DNA of 64,000 nt from contig JARCOQ010000005.1 of assembly GCA_029207755.1 (NCBI GenBank), forward strand, positions 53,595,563-53,659,562, given 5' to 3'. Below the pieces are notes generated by a model. The model made no database searches and had not been told where the DNA came from. It was given only the letters and a program-made list of their open reading frames with translations. Of this stretch, positions 53,591 to 64,000 are shown one piece after another. The stretch is from Chamaea fasciata. Its lineage: Eukaryota; Chordata; Aves; Passeriformes; Sylviidae. Position numbers and translations under genes: made by a program. Numbering within the stretch: position 1 is the first letter of the stretch; the number at the start of each line of letters is the position of its first letter.

Positions 53591-56500
53591 GCTAAGATAA
53601 AAGAAGGCAGACTTTTTTCTGTGTTTTGGAAGTGTTAATTTGGTGTTTTAGCAAGGGGTGCTGCAGTCTTGCCTCATTTGCCAATCTCTATCCAGTCTTC
53701 TTCTGGATTTCCTGGTCAAGTGCCTTTCCTCCTTGAAATAGAAATAATTGTTCATTTCATTCAGCTGGCTTTTACAGACTTCTGTACAGTGCAACATAGT
53801 ACCCAAGGAAGCAAGACACAATGCTTTCAGTGCGTTAAAGGCTATTGGAATTCCCGTGACGTGGCTGAGTCACTGGAGCTGCCTCTGTTCTGTGGCTGGA
53901 CGTAAGGCTATGGATTGTTTATGGCAGCTCCAAAAGTACTTCTTGTGAATTTTGGGTCTTACTGATTTTTCTTATTATTATTACTCTTCTTTTTTCCTAA
54001 ACTACACTTGAAAGAAAAATCTTAGCAGGGAAAAAGAAGTTCTTTAGAAAAGGAAATGCCATTTACATCTTCATTGAGTGTTTAAAAGCACTACCAATTC
54101 TCATTCTTCAGTGAACACTGAGACCGCTGCTCATTCAGCTGCAGTAAAAGTAGAAGGTGACTGTATCTCCTCCATATTTCTTCTTGTCTAAAAGAAAATT
54201 TAGGTGCTTTGCAATGAGCAGGCAACTCTGTTACAACTCTCTTCTTGTGTACAAGATGTTCAGAAAAAAAGTTAGTCTTAATTTGAGAGATCATCTTCTA
54301 TCTTCTCATGGCTCTTTTCTTGCGTAGCCCTAGCAAGACTGAAGGAAGGTATCCTAGACCTGAAATTTCACTCGTTTCCGCATCTACTATACCATACCTA
54401 ATGGTGTAGATTTCAAGTCATGCCAAAAAGACTCGTTGATAAATCAACAGATCATTTGGGTGTAATATTAATGACTCCTGTTGCTCCGCCTAGGAGGTAA
54501 TGAAGCCAGGGCGTTGGGTGAGCTTCCTCTGGTGCTGTTTGTGCTTGCTCCAGGCTGCCTGGAAGAACAGACCAAAGCTGCTCCCCACCTCAGCAGAGCT
54601 GGGTTCTGCAGGGATTGGGGGCTACCCTGGGCACTGCTGTGTCCTGGGGTGGAAAATCAAATTTCTGTTCAAAGGAGGATGCTACACAGTTAGTCTTGGA
54701 ATCCAGCGTTTGTCTTTCAAAACAAGTTTCGGACGAGTGTTGGTTTGTTTTTTGTTTGGTTCCTTCTGTGGTTTGTTGTTGTTGTTGTTTTGGTGGTTTG
54801 TTTTTTAGTTTGGTTTGGTTTGGTTTTCTTTCTCTAGAAGGAATAGGTGATTGTATGCTTGGCAGATCTGAAATATGCCTGATTTCCTTCATTGCCCACT
54901 AACAGAAATTTTATACAAAGCGGATGGGACAAATGGTAAAACTTCTGCTGTGGCCTTAAAGCTTACATTAGGTGTTGTCCAAGAAAATGACCGTTAAGCC
55001 CGTGAAAAGAGGGATGTTAAAGCCATCTTCTGACTTTCAGCCTCCCGCTATCTGTAGTTGGTAGTGAATGTTTTATCAGGGTGCTAAGAATGTTTGTCTT
55101 TTTTGTCCTTCTTTCTCTGCTTGAAAATCGAAGTGTGCAACTTGTAAGACCGAGCGTCTTTTCAGGTTTTTCTGCTTTTGGTCTAACTCTGCCAGCTCCA
55201 CTGATGTTTGGATTTTTAGCAGAACTTCCTCCTCTAGCTTCTTGCTTTGAACCTTAGGAAAGAAACAGATGCCCTGGGCACCAGCAACCCGATCCCGCCG
55301 AATACAAGCTAGGGAACTTGGGCAGCCGAGGCGATTTACGCGGATTGCGTAACTTACGCTATTCACGAAACTTACGCAATTTGCATAAGTTTTTGTGAAT
55401 AGCATCTGCTACGCAATCTACGTAAGGGGCGTGACTTGCGGCAACCTCGGCAACCTACCAGCGCAGCCTCTCAGTGCCGGGCAAAACAAAAGTGCAGCAC
55501 TCGTGTTTTCGGCAGAGGAGGAGAGAAACCCTTGGTGGTTGCAGTGCACAGAGAAGTGTGACCGTGTCCCTGAAGTAGAAATCACCAAAGACATGCTTGG
55601 CGTTCCCCCTGATGCGGTGGTTTTGCAGTACTCGCTGCTTTAGGGCTTCTCCGGTGAGGTTAAATTGGATGTGGCTGAAGTGTTGCCGTGCCTGCTCTGG
55701 TTGGAGGCACCTGGCTGTGTTCATTGTCTGCTTGTGTAAAATACGCCGAGGCAAAGGAGAAGCAGGGATAGGAAGCCCTGGTGTCTGCAGCCTAAACGTT
55801 CGGGTCATTGCTGAGGTGCTCGAGCTCCATCCAGAAAGCACAGGGTGTGCTTTGTCTTGGCAGCATTCAACACAGAAAGCGCTTTGGAAATTGCTTATGC
55901 CTTTTGTCGTCCCCTTTTCCTTCCGTGGCTGCTTCCCTGGGCTGCTCCTGTGAGCCAGGCAGCCCCCATCTCATGCAACCAAAAGCATCACAGCGAGTGT
56001 AGGAGCAGTTAGGGTCAAAAAAAGGATGGAGAAAAGCTTGAAGGCATGAAGACACCACTTTTTTGCCTAGAACGTGGAGAGGGTAGAGCCGAGGTAAAAA
56101 CAACCTAGCATTCTTTCTGAGGCAGGAAGCTTTAATTTTACCTTAGGAACAGCTGAGTGTTACCTTGCTGTCCTTCGGGGCATGGACAGCAGCCCTGCAA
56201 GCCAGAATCCTGCCTTCCACTTGAGAGACTCCCTTTTAATCCTTACAGCCTACACTTTCTGAAGAGCTGACATGCCTGTCTACCGTGCTGCTCCTACAGA
56301 CATCACTTCTGAGGCAGCATCAAGCTGGAAAAAAATAAATCGAAACTGCAAGTGAAAGTTAAGAGAGCTCAGTGTGGCTAAGTGCCAAGTTGTGATGGGT
56401 GCATTAGAGGACAAATATAAGGAAATAAAATTTTGCTACAGATGTCAGGAGCAGTTCTGTAGTTAGAAAATGCGATTTATGGGGGGTTTCTGTAGTATTT

Positions 56501-56692
56501 CATCATGACCAATGTGCTGAAAATCTCCTTGGAAACTTTCACCATAGCCCGAACAAGAATTCATTGATCATAAATGGACAGGGCATCGTTTGGTGATGAT
56601 TCTTCACGGTGCAGTTGAAACAAGCAAACAAACAAACAATTTGCAGTTTGAACTGTGTTTCTACCCAGGAAGCAGGAAGACTGTCCACTTAA
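53591..56692. repeat. Macrosatellite unit 15 (type A*, 3102 bp, palindrome variant)
   Basis: A-type unit 19 bp longer than unit 14. It carries the palindromic variant (55358-55403) with one extra T in the right arm. Private changes include AAACAGATGCCC near 55263. No gene is recognised. Confidence 0.96.
55358..55403. repeat. Near-perfect 22-bp-arm palindrome, unit 15
   Basis: Same palindrome with TTGCATAAG for TTGCGTAAG at 55385 (again a CpG transition, here in the right arm) and one extra T in the right-arm T run. Confidence 0.92.
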
Positions 56693-59600
56693 GCTAAGAT
56701 AAAAGAAGGCAGACTTTTTTCTGTGTTTTGGAAGTGTTAATTTGGTGTTTTAGCAAGGGGTGCTGCAGTCTTGCCTCATTTGCCAATCTCTATCCAGTCT
56801 TCTTCTGGATTTCCTGGTCAAGTGCCTTTCCTCCTTGAAATAGAAATAATTGTTCATTTCATTCAGCTGGCTTTTACAGACTTCTGTACAGTGCAACATA
56901 GTACCCAAGGAAGCAAGACACAATGCTTTCAGTGCGTTAAAGGCTATTGGAATTCCCGTGACGTGGCTGAGTCACTGGAGCTGCCTCTGTTCTGTGGCTG
57001 GACGTAAGGCTATGGATTGTTTATGGCAGCTCCAAAAGTACTTCTTGTGAATTTTGGGTCTTACTGATTTTTCTTATTATTATTACTCTTCTTTTTTCCT
57101 AAACTACACTTGAAAGAAAAATCTTAGCAGGGAAAAAGAAGTTCTTTAGAAAAGCAAATGCCATTTACATCTTCATTGAGTGTTTAAAAGCACTACCAAT
57201 TCTCATTCTTCAGTGAACACTGAGACCGCTGCTCATTCAGCTGCAGTAAAAGTAGAAGGTGACTGTATCTCCTCCATATTTCTTCTTGTCTAAAAGAAAA
57301 TTTAGGTGCTTTGCAATGAGCAGGCAACTCTGTTACAACTCTCTTCTTGTGTACAAGATGTTCAGAAAAAAAGTTAGTCCTAATTTGAGAGATCATCTTC
57401 TATCTTCTCATGGCTCTTTTCTTGCGTAGCCCTAGCAAGACTGAAGGAAGGTATTCTAGACCTGAAATTTCACTCGTTTCCGCATCTACTATACCATACC
57501 TAATGGTGTAGATTTCAAGTCTTGCCAAAAAGACTCGTTGATAAATCAACAGATCATTTGGGTGTAATATTAATGACTCCTGTTGCTCCGCCTAGGAGGT
57601 AATGAAGCCAGGGCGTTGGGTGAGCTTCCTCTGGTGCTGTTTGTGCTTGCTCCAGGCTGCCTGGAAGAACAGACCAAAGCTGCTCCCCACCTCAGCAGAG
57701 CTGGGTTCTGCAGGGATTGGGGGCTACCCTGGGCACTGCTGTGTCCTGGGGTGGAAAATCAAATTTCTGTTCAAAGGAGGATGCTACACAGTTAGTCTTG
57801 GAATCCAGCGTTTGTCTTTCAAAACAAGTTTCGGACGAGTGTTGGTTTGTTTTTTGTTTGGTTCCTTCTGTGGTTTGTTGTTGTTGTTGTTTTGGTGGTT
57901 TGTTTTTTAGTTTGGTTTGGTTTGGTTTTCTTTCTCTAGAAGGAATAGGTGATTGTATGCTTGGCAGATCTGAAATATGCCTGATTTCCTTCATTGCCCA
58001 CTAACAGAAATTTTATACAAAGCAGATGGGACAAATGGTAAAACTTCTGCTGTGGCCTTAAAGCTTACATTAGGTGTTGTCCAAGAAAATGACCGTTAAG
58101 CCCGTGAAAAAAGGGATGTTAAAGCCATCTTCTGACTTTCAGCCTCCCGCTATCTGTAGTTGGTAGTGAATGTTTTATCAGGGTGCTAAGAATATTTGTC
58201 CTTTTTGTCCTTCTTTCTCTGCTTGAAAATCGAAGTGTGCAACTTGTAAGACCGAGCATCTTTTCAGGTTTTTCTGCTTTTGGTCTAACTCTGCCAGCTC
58301 CACTGATGTTTGGATTTTTAGCAGAACTTCCTCCTCTAGCTTCTTGCTTTGAACCTTAGGAAAGAAACAGTTGCCCTGGGCACCAGCAACCCGATCCCGC
58401 CGAATACAAGCTAGGGAACTTGGGCAGCCGAGGCGATTTACGCGGATTGCGTAACTTACGCAATTTGCGTAACCCCGGTGAATTGGGTCTGCTGCGTCAC
58501 CTTCTTAAGGGGCGTGACTTGCGGCAACCTCGGCAACCTACCAGCGCAGCCTCTCAGTGCCGGGCAAAACAAAAGTGCAGCACTCGTGTTTTCGGCAGAG
58601 GAGGAGAGAAACCCTTGGTGGTTGCAGTGCACAGAGAAGTGTGACCGTGTCCCTGAAGTAGAAATCACCAAAGACATGCTTGGCGTTCCCCCTGATGCGG
58701 TGGTTTTGCAGTACTCGCTGCTTTAGGGCTTCTCCGGTGAGGTTAAATTGGATGTGGCTGAAGTGTTGCCGTGCCTGCTCTGGTTGGAGGCACCTGGCTG
58801 TGTTCATTGTCTGCTTGTGTAAAATACGCCGAGGCAAAGGAGAAGCAGGGATAGGAAGCCCTGGTGTCTGCAGCCTAAACGTTCGGGTCATTGCTGAGGT
58901 GCTCGAGCTCCATCCAGAAAGCACAGGGTGTGCTTTGTCTTGGCAGCATTCAACACAGAAAGCGCTTTGGAAATTGCTTATGCCTTTTGTCGTCCCCTTT
59001 TCCTTCCGTGGCTGCTTCCCTGGGCTGCTCCTGTGAGCCAGGCAGCCCCCATCTCATGCAACCAAAAGCATCACAGCGAGTGTAGGAGCAGTTAGGGTCA
59101 AAAAAAGGATGGAGAAAAGCTTGAAGGCATGAAGACACCACTTTTTTGCCTAGAACGTGGAGAGGGTAGAGCCGAGGTAAAAACAACCTAGCATTCTTTC
59201 TGAGGCAGGAAGCTTTAATTTTACCTTAGGAACAGCTGAGTGTTACCTTGCTGTCCTTCGGGGCATGGACAGCAGCCCTGCAAGCCAGAATCCTGCCTTC
59301 CACTTGAGAGACTCCCTTTTAATCCTTACAGCCTACACTTTCTGAAGAGCTGACATGCCTGTCTACCGTGCTGCTCCTACAGACATCACTTCTGAGGCAG
59401 CATCAAGCTGGAAAAAAATAAACCGAAACTGCAAGTGAAAGTTAAGAGAGCTCAGTGTGGCTAAGTGCCAAGTTGTGATGGGTGCATTAGAGGACAAATA
59501 TAAGGAAATAAAATTTTGCTACAGATGTCAGGAGCAGTTCTGTAGTTAGAAAATGCGATTTATGGGGGGTTTCTGTAGTATTTCATCATGACCAATGTGC

Positions 59601-59775
59601 TGAAAATCTCCTTGGAAACTTTCACCATAGCCCGAACAAGAATTCATTGATCATAAATGGACAGGGCATCGTTTGGTGATGATTCTTCACGGTGCAGTTG
59701 AAACAAGCAAACAAACAAACAATTTGCAGTTTGAACTGTGTTTCTACCCAGGAAGCAGGAAGACTGTCCACTTAA
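56693..59775. repeat. Macrosatellite unit 16 (type A, 3083 bp)
   Basis: Shares GAATATTTGTCC, GAGCATCTTTTC and CAAGTCTTGCC with unit 17, and GGGGGGTTTCTG near 59565 with units 15 and 17. The C/EBP-like cluster is at 58437-58473. No gene is recognised. Confidence 0.97.
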
Positions 59776-62700
59776 GCTAAGATAAAAGAAGGCAGACTTT
59801 TTTCTGTGTTTTGGAAGTGTTAATTTGGTGTTTTAGCAAGGGGTGCTGCAGTCTTGCCTCATTTGCCAATCTCTATCCAGTCTTCTTCTGGATTTCCTGG
59901 TCAAGTGCCTTTCCTCCTTGAAATAGAAATAATTGTTCATTTCATTCAGCTGGCTTTTACAGACTTCTGTACAGTGCAACATAGTACCCAAGGAAGCAAG
60001 ACACAATGCTTTCAGTGCGTTAAAGGCTATTGGAATTCCCGTGACGTGGCTGAGTCACTGGAGCTGCCTCTGTTCTGTGGCTGGACGTAAGGCTATGGAT
60101 TGTTTATGGCAGCTCCAAAAGTACTTCTTGTGAATTTTGGGTCTTACTGATTTTTCTTATTATTATTACTCTTCTTTTTTCCTAAACTACACTTGAAAGA
60201 AAAATCTTAGCAGGGAAAAAGAAGTTCTTTAGAAAAGCAAATGCCATTTACATCTTCATTGAGTGTTTAAAAGCACTACCAATTCTCATTCTTCAGTGAA
60301 CACTGAGACCGCTGCTCATTCAGCTGCAGTAAAAGTAGAAGGTGACTGTATCTCCTCCATATTTCTTCTTGTCTAAAAGAAAATTTAGGTGCTTTGCAAT
60401 GAGCAGGCAACTCTGTTACAACTCTCTTCTTGTGTACAAGATGTTCAGAAAAAAAGTTAGTCCTAATTTGAGAGATCATCTTCTATCTTCTCATGGCTCT
60501 TTTCTTGCGTAGCCCTAGCAAGACTGAAGGAAGGTATTCTAGACCTGAAATTTCACTCGTTTCCGCATCTACTATACCATACCTAATGGTGTAGATTTCA
60601 AGTCTTGCCAAAAAGACTCGTTGATAAATCAACAGATCATTTGGGTGTAATATTAATGACTCCTGTTGCTCCGCCTAGGAGGTAATGAAGCCAGGGCGTT
60701 GGGTGAGCTTCCTCTGGTGCTGTTTGTGCTTGCTCCAGGCTGCCTGGAAGAACAGACCAAAGCTGCTCCCCACCTCAGCAGAGCTGGGTTCTGCAGGGAT
60801 TGGGGGCTACCCTGGGCACTGCTGTGTCCTGGGGTGGAAAATCAAATTTCTGTTCAAAGGAGGATGCTACACAGTTAGTCTTGGAATCCAGCGTTTGTCT
60901 TTCAAAACAAGTTTCGGACGAGTGTTGGTTTGTTTTTTGTTTGGTTCCTTCTGTGGTTTGTTGTTGTTGTTGTTTTGGTGGTTTGTTTTTTAGTTTGGTT
61001 TGGTTTGGTTTTCTTTCTCTAGAAGGAATAGGTGATTGTATGCTTGGCAGATCTGAAATATGCCTGATTTCCTTCATTGCCCACTAACAGAAATTTTATA
61101 CAAAGCAGATGGGACAAATGGTAAAACTTCTGCTGTGGCCTTAAAGCTTACATTAGGTGTTGTCCAAGAAAATGACCGTTAAGCCCGTGAAAAAAGGGAT
61201 GTTAAAGCCATCTTCTGACTTTCAGCCTCCCGCTATCTGTAGTTGGTAGTGAATGTTTTATCAGGGTGCTAAGAATATTTGTCCTTTTTGTCCTTCTTTC
61301 TCTGCTTGAAAATCGAAGTGTGCAACTTGTAAGACCGAGCATCTTTTCAGGTTTTTCTGCTTTTGGTCTAACTCTGCCAGCTCCACTGATGTTTGGATTT
61401 TTAGCAGAACTTCCTCCTCTAGCTTCTTGCTTTGAACCTTAGGAAAGAAACAGTTGCCCTGGGCACCAGCAACCCGATCCCGCCGAATACAAGCTAGGGA
61501 ACTTGGGCAGCCGAGGCGATTTACGCGGATTGCGTAACTTACGCAATTTGCGTAACCCCGGTGAATTGGGTCTGCTGCGTCACCTTCTTAAGGGGCGTGA
61601 CTTGCGGCAACCTCGGCAACCTACCAGCGCAGCCTCTCAGTGCCGGGCAAAACAAAAGTGCAGCACTCGTGTTTTCGGCAGAGGAGGAGAGAAACCCTTG
61701 GTGGTTGCAGTGCACAGAGAAGTGTGACCGTGTCCCTGAAGTAGAAATCACCAAAGACATGCTTGGCGTTCCCCCTGATGCGGTGGTTTTGCAGTACTCG
61801 CTGCTTTAGGGCTTCTCCGGTGAGGTTAAATTGGATGTGGCTGAAGTGTTGCCGTGCCTGCTCTGGTTGGAGGCACCTGGCTGTGTTCATTGTCTGCTTG
61901 TGTAAAATACGCCGAGGCAAAGGAGAAGCAGGGATAGGAAGCCCTGGTGTCTGCAGCCTAAACGTTCGGGTCATTGCTGAGGTGCTCGAGCTCCATCCAG
62001 AAAGCACAGGGTGTGCTTTGTCTTGGCAGCATTCAACACAGAAAGCGCTTTGGAAATTGCTTATGCCTTTTGTCGTCCCCTTTTCCTTCCGTGGCTGCTT
62101 CCCTGGGCTGCTCCTGTGAGCCAGGCAGCCCCCATCTCATGCAACCAAAAGCATCACAGCGAGTGTAGGAGCAGTTAGGGTCAAAAAAAGGATGGAGAAA
62201 AGCTTGAAGGCATGAAGACACCACTTTTTTGCCTAGAACGTGGAGAGGGTAGAGCCGAGGTAAAAACAACCTAGCATTCTTTCTGAGGCAGGAAGCTTTA
62301 ATTTTACCTTAGGAACAGCTGAGTGTTACCTTGCTGTCCTTCGGGGCATGGACAGCAGCCCTGCAAGCCAGAATCCTGCCTTCCACTTGAGAGACTCCCT
62401 TTTAATCCTTACAGCCTACACTTTCTGAAGAGCTGACATGCCTGTCTACCGTGCTGCTCCTACAGACATCACTTCTGAGGCAGCATCAAGCTGGAAAAAA
62501 ATAAACCGAAACTGCAAGTGAAAGTTAAGAGAGCTCAGTGTGGCTAAGTGCCAAGTTGTGATGGGTGCATTAGAGGACAAATATAAGGAAATAAAATTTT
62601 GCTACAGATGTCAGGAGCAGTTCTGTAGTTAGAAAATGCGATTTATGGGGGGTTTCTGTAGTATTTCATCATGACCAATGTGCTGAAAATCTCCTTGGAA

Positions 62701-62858
62701 ACTTTCACCATAGCCCGAACAAGAATTCATTGATCATAAATGGACAGGGCATCGTTTGGTGATGATTCTTCACGGTGCAGTTGAAACAAGCAAACAAACA
62801 AACAATTTGCAGTTTGAACTGTGTTTCTACCCAGGAAGCAGGAAGACTGTCCACTTAA
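59776..62858. repeat. Macrosatellite unit 17 (type A, 3083 bp)
   Basis: Close to identical to unit 16, which suggests the two are a very recent duplication. The C/EBP-like cluster is at 61520-61556. No gene is recognised. Confidence 0.97.
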
Positions 62859-64000
62859 GCTAAGATAAAAGAAGGCAGACTTTTTTCTGTGTTTTGGAAG
62901 TGTTAATTTGGTGTTTTAGCAAGGGGTGCTGCAGTCTTGCCTCATTTGCCAATCTCTATCCAGTCTTCTTCTGGATTTCCTGGTCAAGTGCCTTTCCTCC
63001 TTGAAATAGAAATAATTGTTCATTTCATTCAGCTGGCTTTTACAGACTTCTGTACAGTGCAACATAGTACCCAAGGAAGCAAGACACAATGCTTTCAGTG
63101 CGTTAAAGGCTATTGGAATTCCCGTGACGTGGCTGAGTCACTGGAGCTGCCTCTGTTCTGTGGCTGGACGTAAGGCTATGGATTGTTTATGGCAGCTCCA
63201 AAAGTACTTCTTGTGAATTTTGGGTCTTACTGATTTTTCTTATTATTATTACTCTTCTTTTTTCCTAAACTACACTTGAAAGAAAAATCTTAGCAGGGAA
63301 AAAGAAGTTCTTTAGAAAAGCAAATGCCATTTACATCTTCATTGAGTGTTTAAAAGCACTACCAATTCTCATTCTTCAGTGAACACTGAGACCGCTGCTC
63401 ATTCAGCTGCAGTAAAAGTAGAAGGTGACTGTATCTCCTCCATATTTCTTCTTGTCTAAAAGAAAATTTAGGTGCTTTGCAATGAGCAGGCAACTCTGTT
63501 ACAACTCTCTTCTTGTGTACAAGATGTTCAGAAAAAAAGTTAGTCCTAATTTGAGAGATCATCTTCTATCTTCTCATGGCTCTTTTCTTGCGTAGCCCTA
63601 GCAAGACTGAAGGAAGGTATTCTAGACCTGAAATTTCACTCGTTTCCGCATCTACTATACCATACCTAATGGTGTAGATTTCAAGTCTTGCCAAAAAGAC
63701 TCGTTGATAAATCAACAGATCATTTGGGTGTAATATTAATGACTCCTGTTGCTCCGCCTAGGAGGTAATGAAGCCAGGGCGTTGGGTGAGCTTCCTCTGG
63801 TGCTGTTTGTGCTTGCTCCAGGCTGCCTGGAAGAACAGACCAAAGCTGCTCCCCACCTCAGCAGAGCTGGGTTCTGCAGGGATTGGGGGCTACCCTGGGC
63901 ACTGCTGTGTCCTGGGGTGGAAAATCAAATTTCTGTTCAAAGGAGGATGCTACACAGTTAGTCTTGGAATCCAGCGTTTGTCTTTCAAAACAAGTTTCGG
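62859..64000. repeat. Macrosatellite unit 18 (partial, cut by window end)
   Basis: The first 1,142 bp of another unit, matching units 16-17 over the visible part (CAAGTCTTGCC near 63681 and GCTCCGCC near 63752). The array continues past the window. Confidence 0.97.

Noticed and set aside
1..64000. CRISPR array, bacterial operon or phage
   Set aside because: The repeat unit is 3 kb without short repeat-spacer structure, there are no bacterial genes, and the only coding element is a vertebrate-type retrovirus.

Overview
The window is vertebrate nuclear DNA, with no sign of a prokaryotic or organellar gene set. It is most likely from a bird; that is an inference from the style of the retroviral element, because no single-copy host gene is present to settle the species. 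The whole window is one head-to-tail macrosatellite array with a basic unit of about 3.08 kb. Seventeen complete units and part of an eighteenth are visible, starting at 1, 3084, 6167, 9268, 12347, 15426, 18505, 21593, 24681, 27787, 30865, 39143, 47421, 50508, 53591, 56693, 59776 and 62859. The array runs off both ends of the window. Units differ by scattered substitutions and a few indels, and no convincing host protein-coding gene is present in them.

Each unit is mostly AT-rich and non-coding. At about two thirds of its length lies a CpG-bearing segment (about 1690-2240 of unit 1). This segment begins with a tight cluster of C/EBP-like TTGCGTAA/TTACGCAA boxes. Units 3, 9 and 15 replace the cluster with a 22-bp-arm near-perfect palindrome. 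A 4-bp indel lower in the unit (allele A long, allele B short) runs AAA BBB AAA BBB AAAAA along units 1-17. Together these markers suggest a six-unit higher-order register blurred by gene conversion and unequal exchange.

Units 11 and 12 are each 8,278 bp because both carry the same 5,188-bp defective class II (betaretrovirus/ERVK-like) endogenous retrovirus at the same internal site, flanked by the same 6-bp target duplication (AAGACA). The provirus has two 395-bp LTRs that read as identical, a Lys-type primer binding site, an open gag, an open dUTPase-protease frame and an open reverse transcriptase frame. Gag, pro and pol lie in three frames joined by two canonical -1 slippery heptamers, GGGAAAC and CCCTTTA. 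The pol frame stops inside RNase H. Integrase, all of Env SU and most of Env TM are deleted, leaving only the Env membrane anchor and tail, which runs into the 3' LTR. Because site, target duplication and deletion are all shared, the second copy arose by tandem duplication of an ERV-bearing repeat unit and not by a second integration.

The genes work together only within the provirus: LTR promoter and polyadenylation signals, gag for particle structure, frameshifted dUTPase-protease and RT. It has no integrase and no Env ectodomain, so it could move only with helper functions. The rest of the window is array evolution: homogenisation, local conversion and amplification of a unit that took up a young retrovirus.
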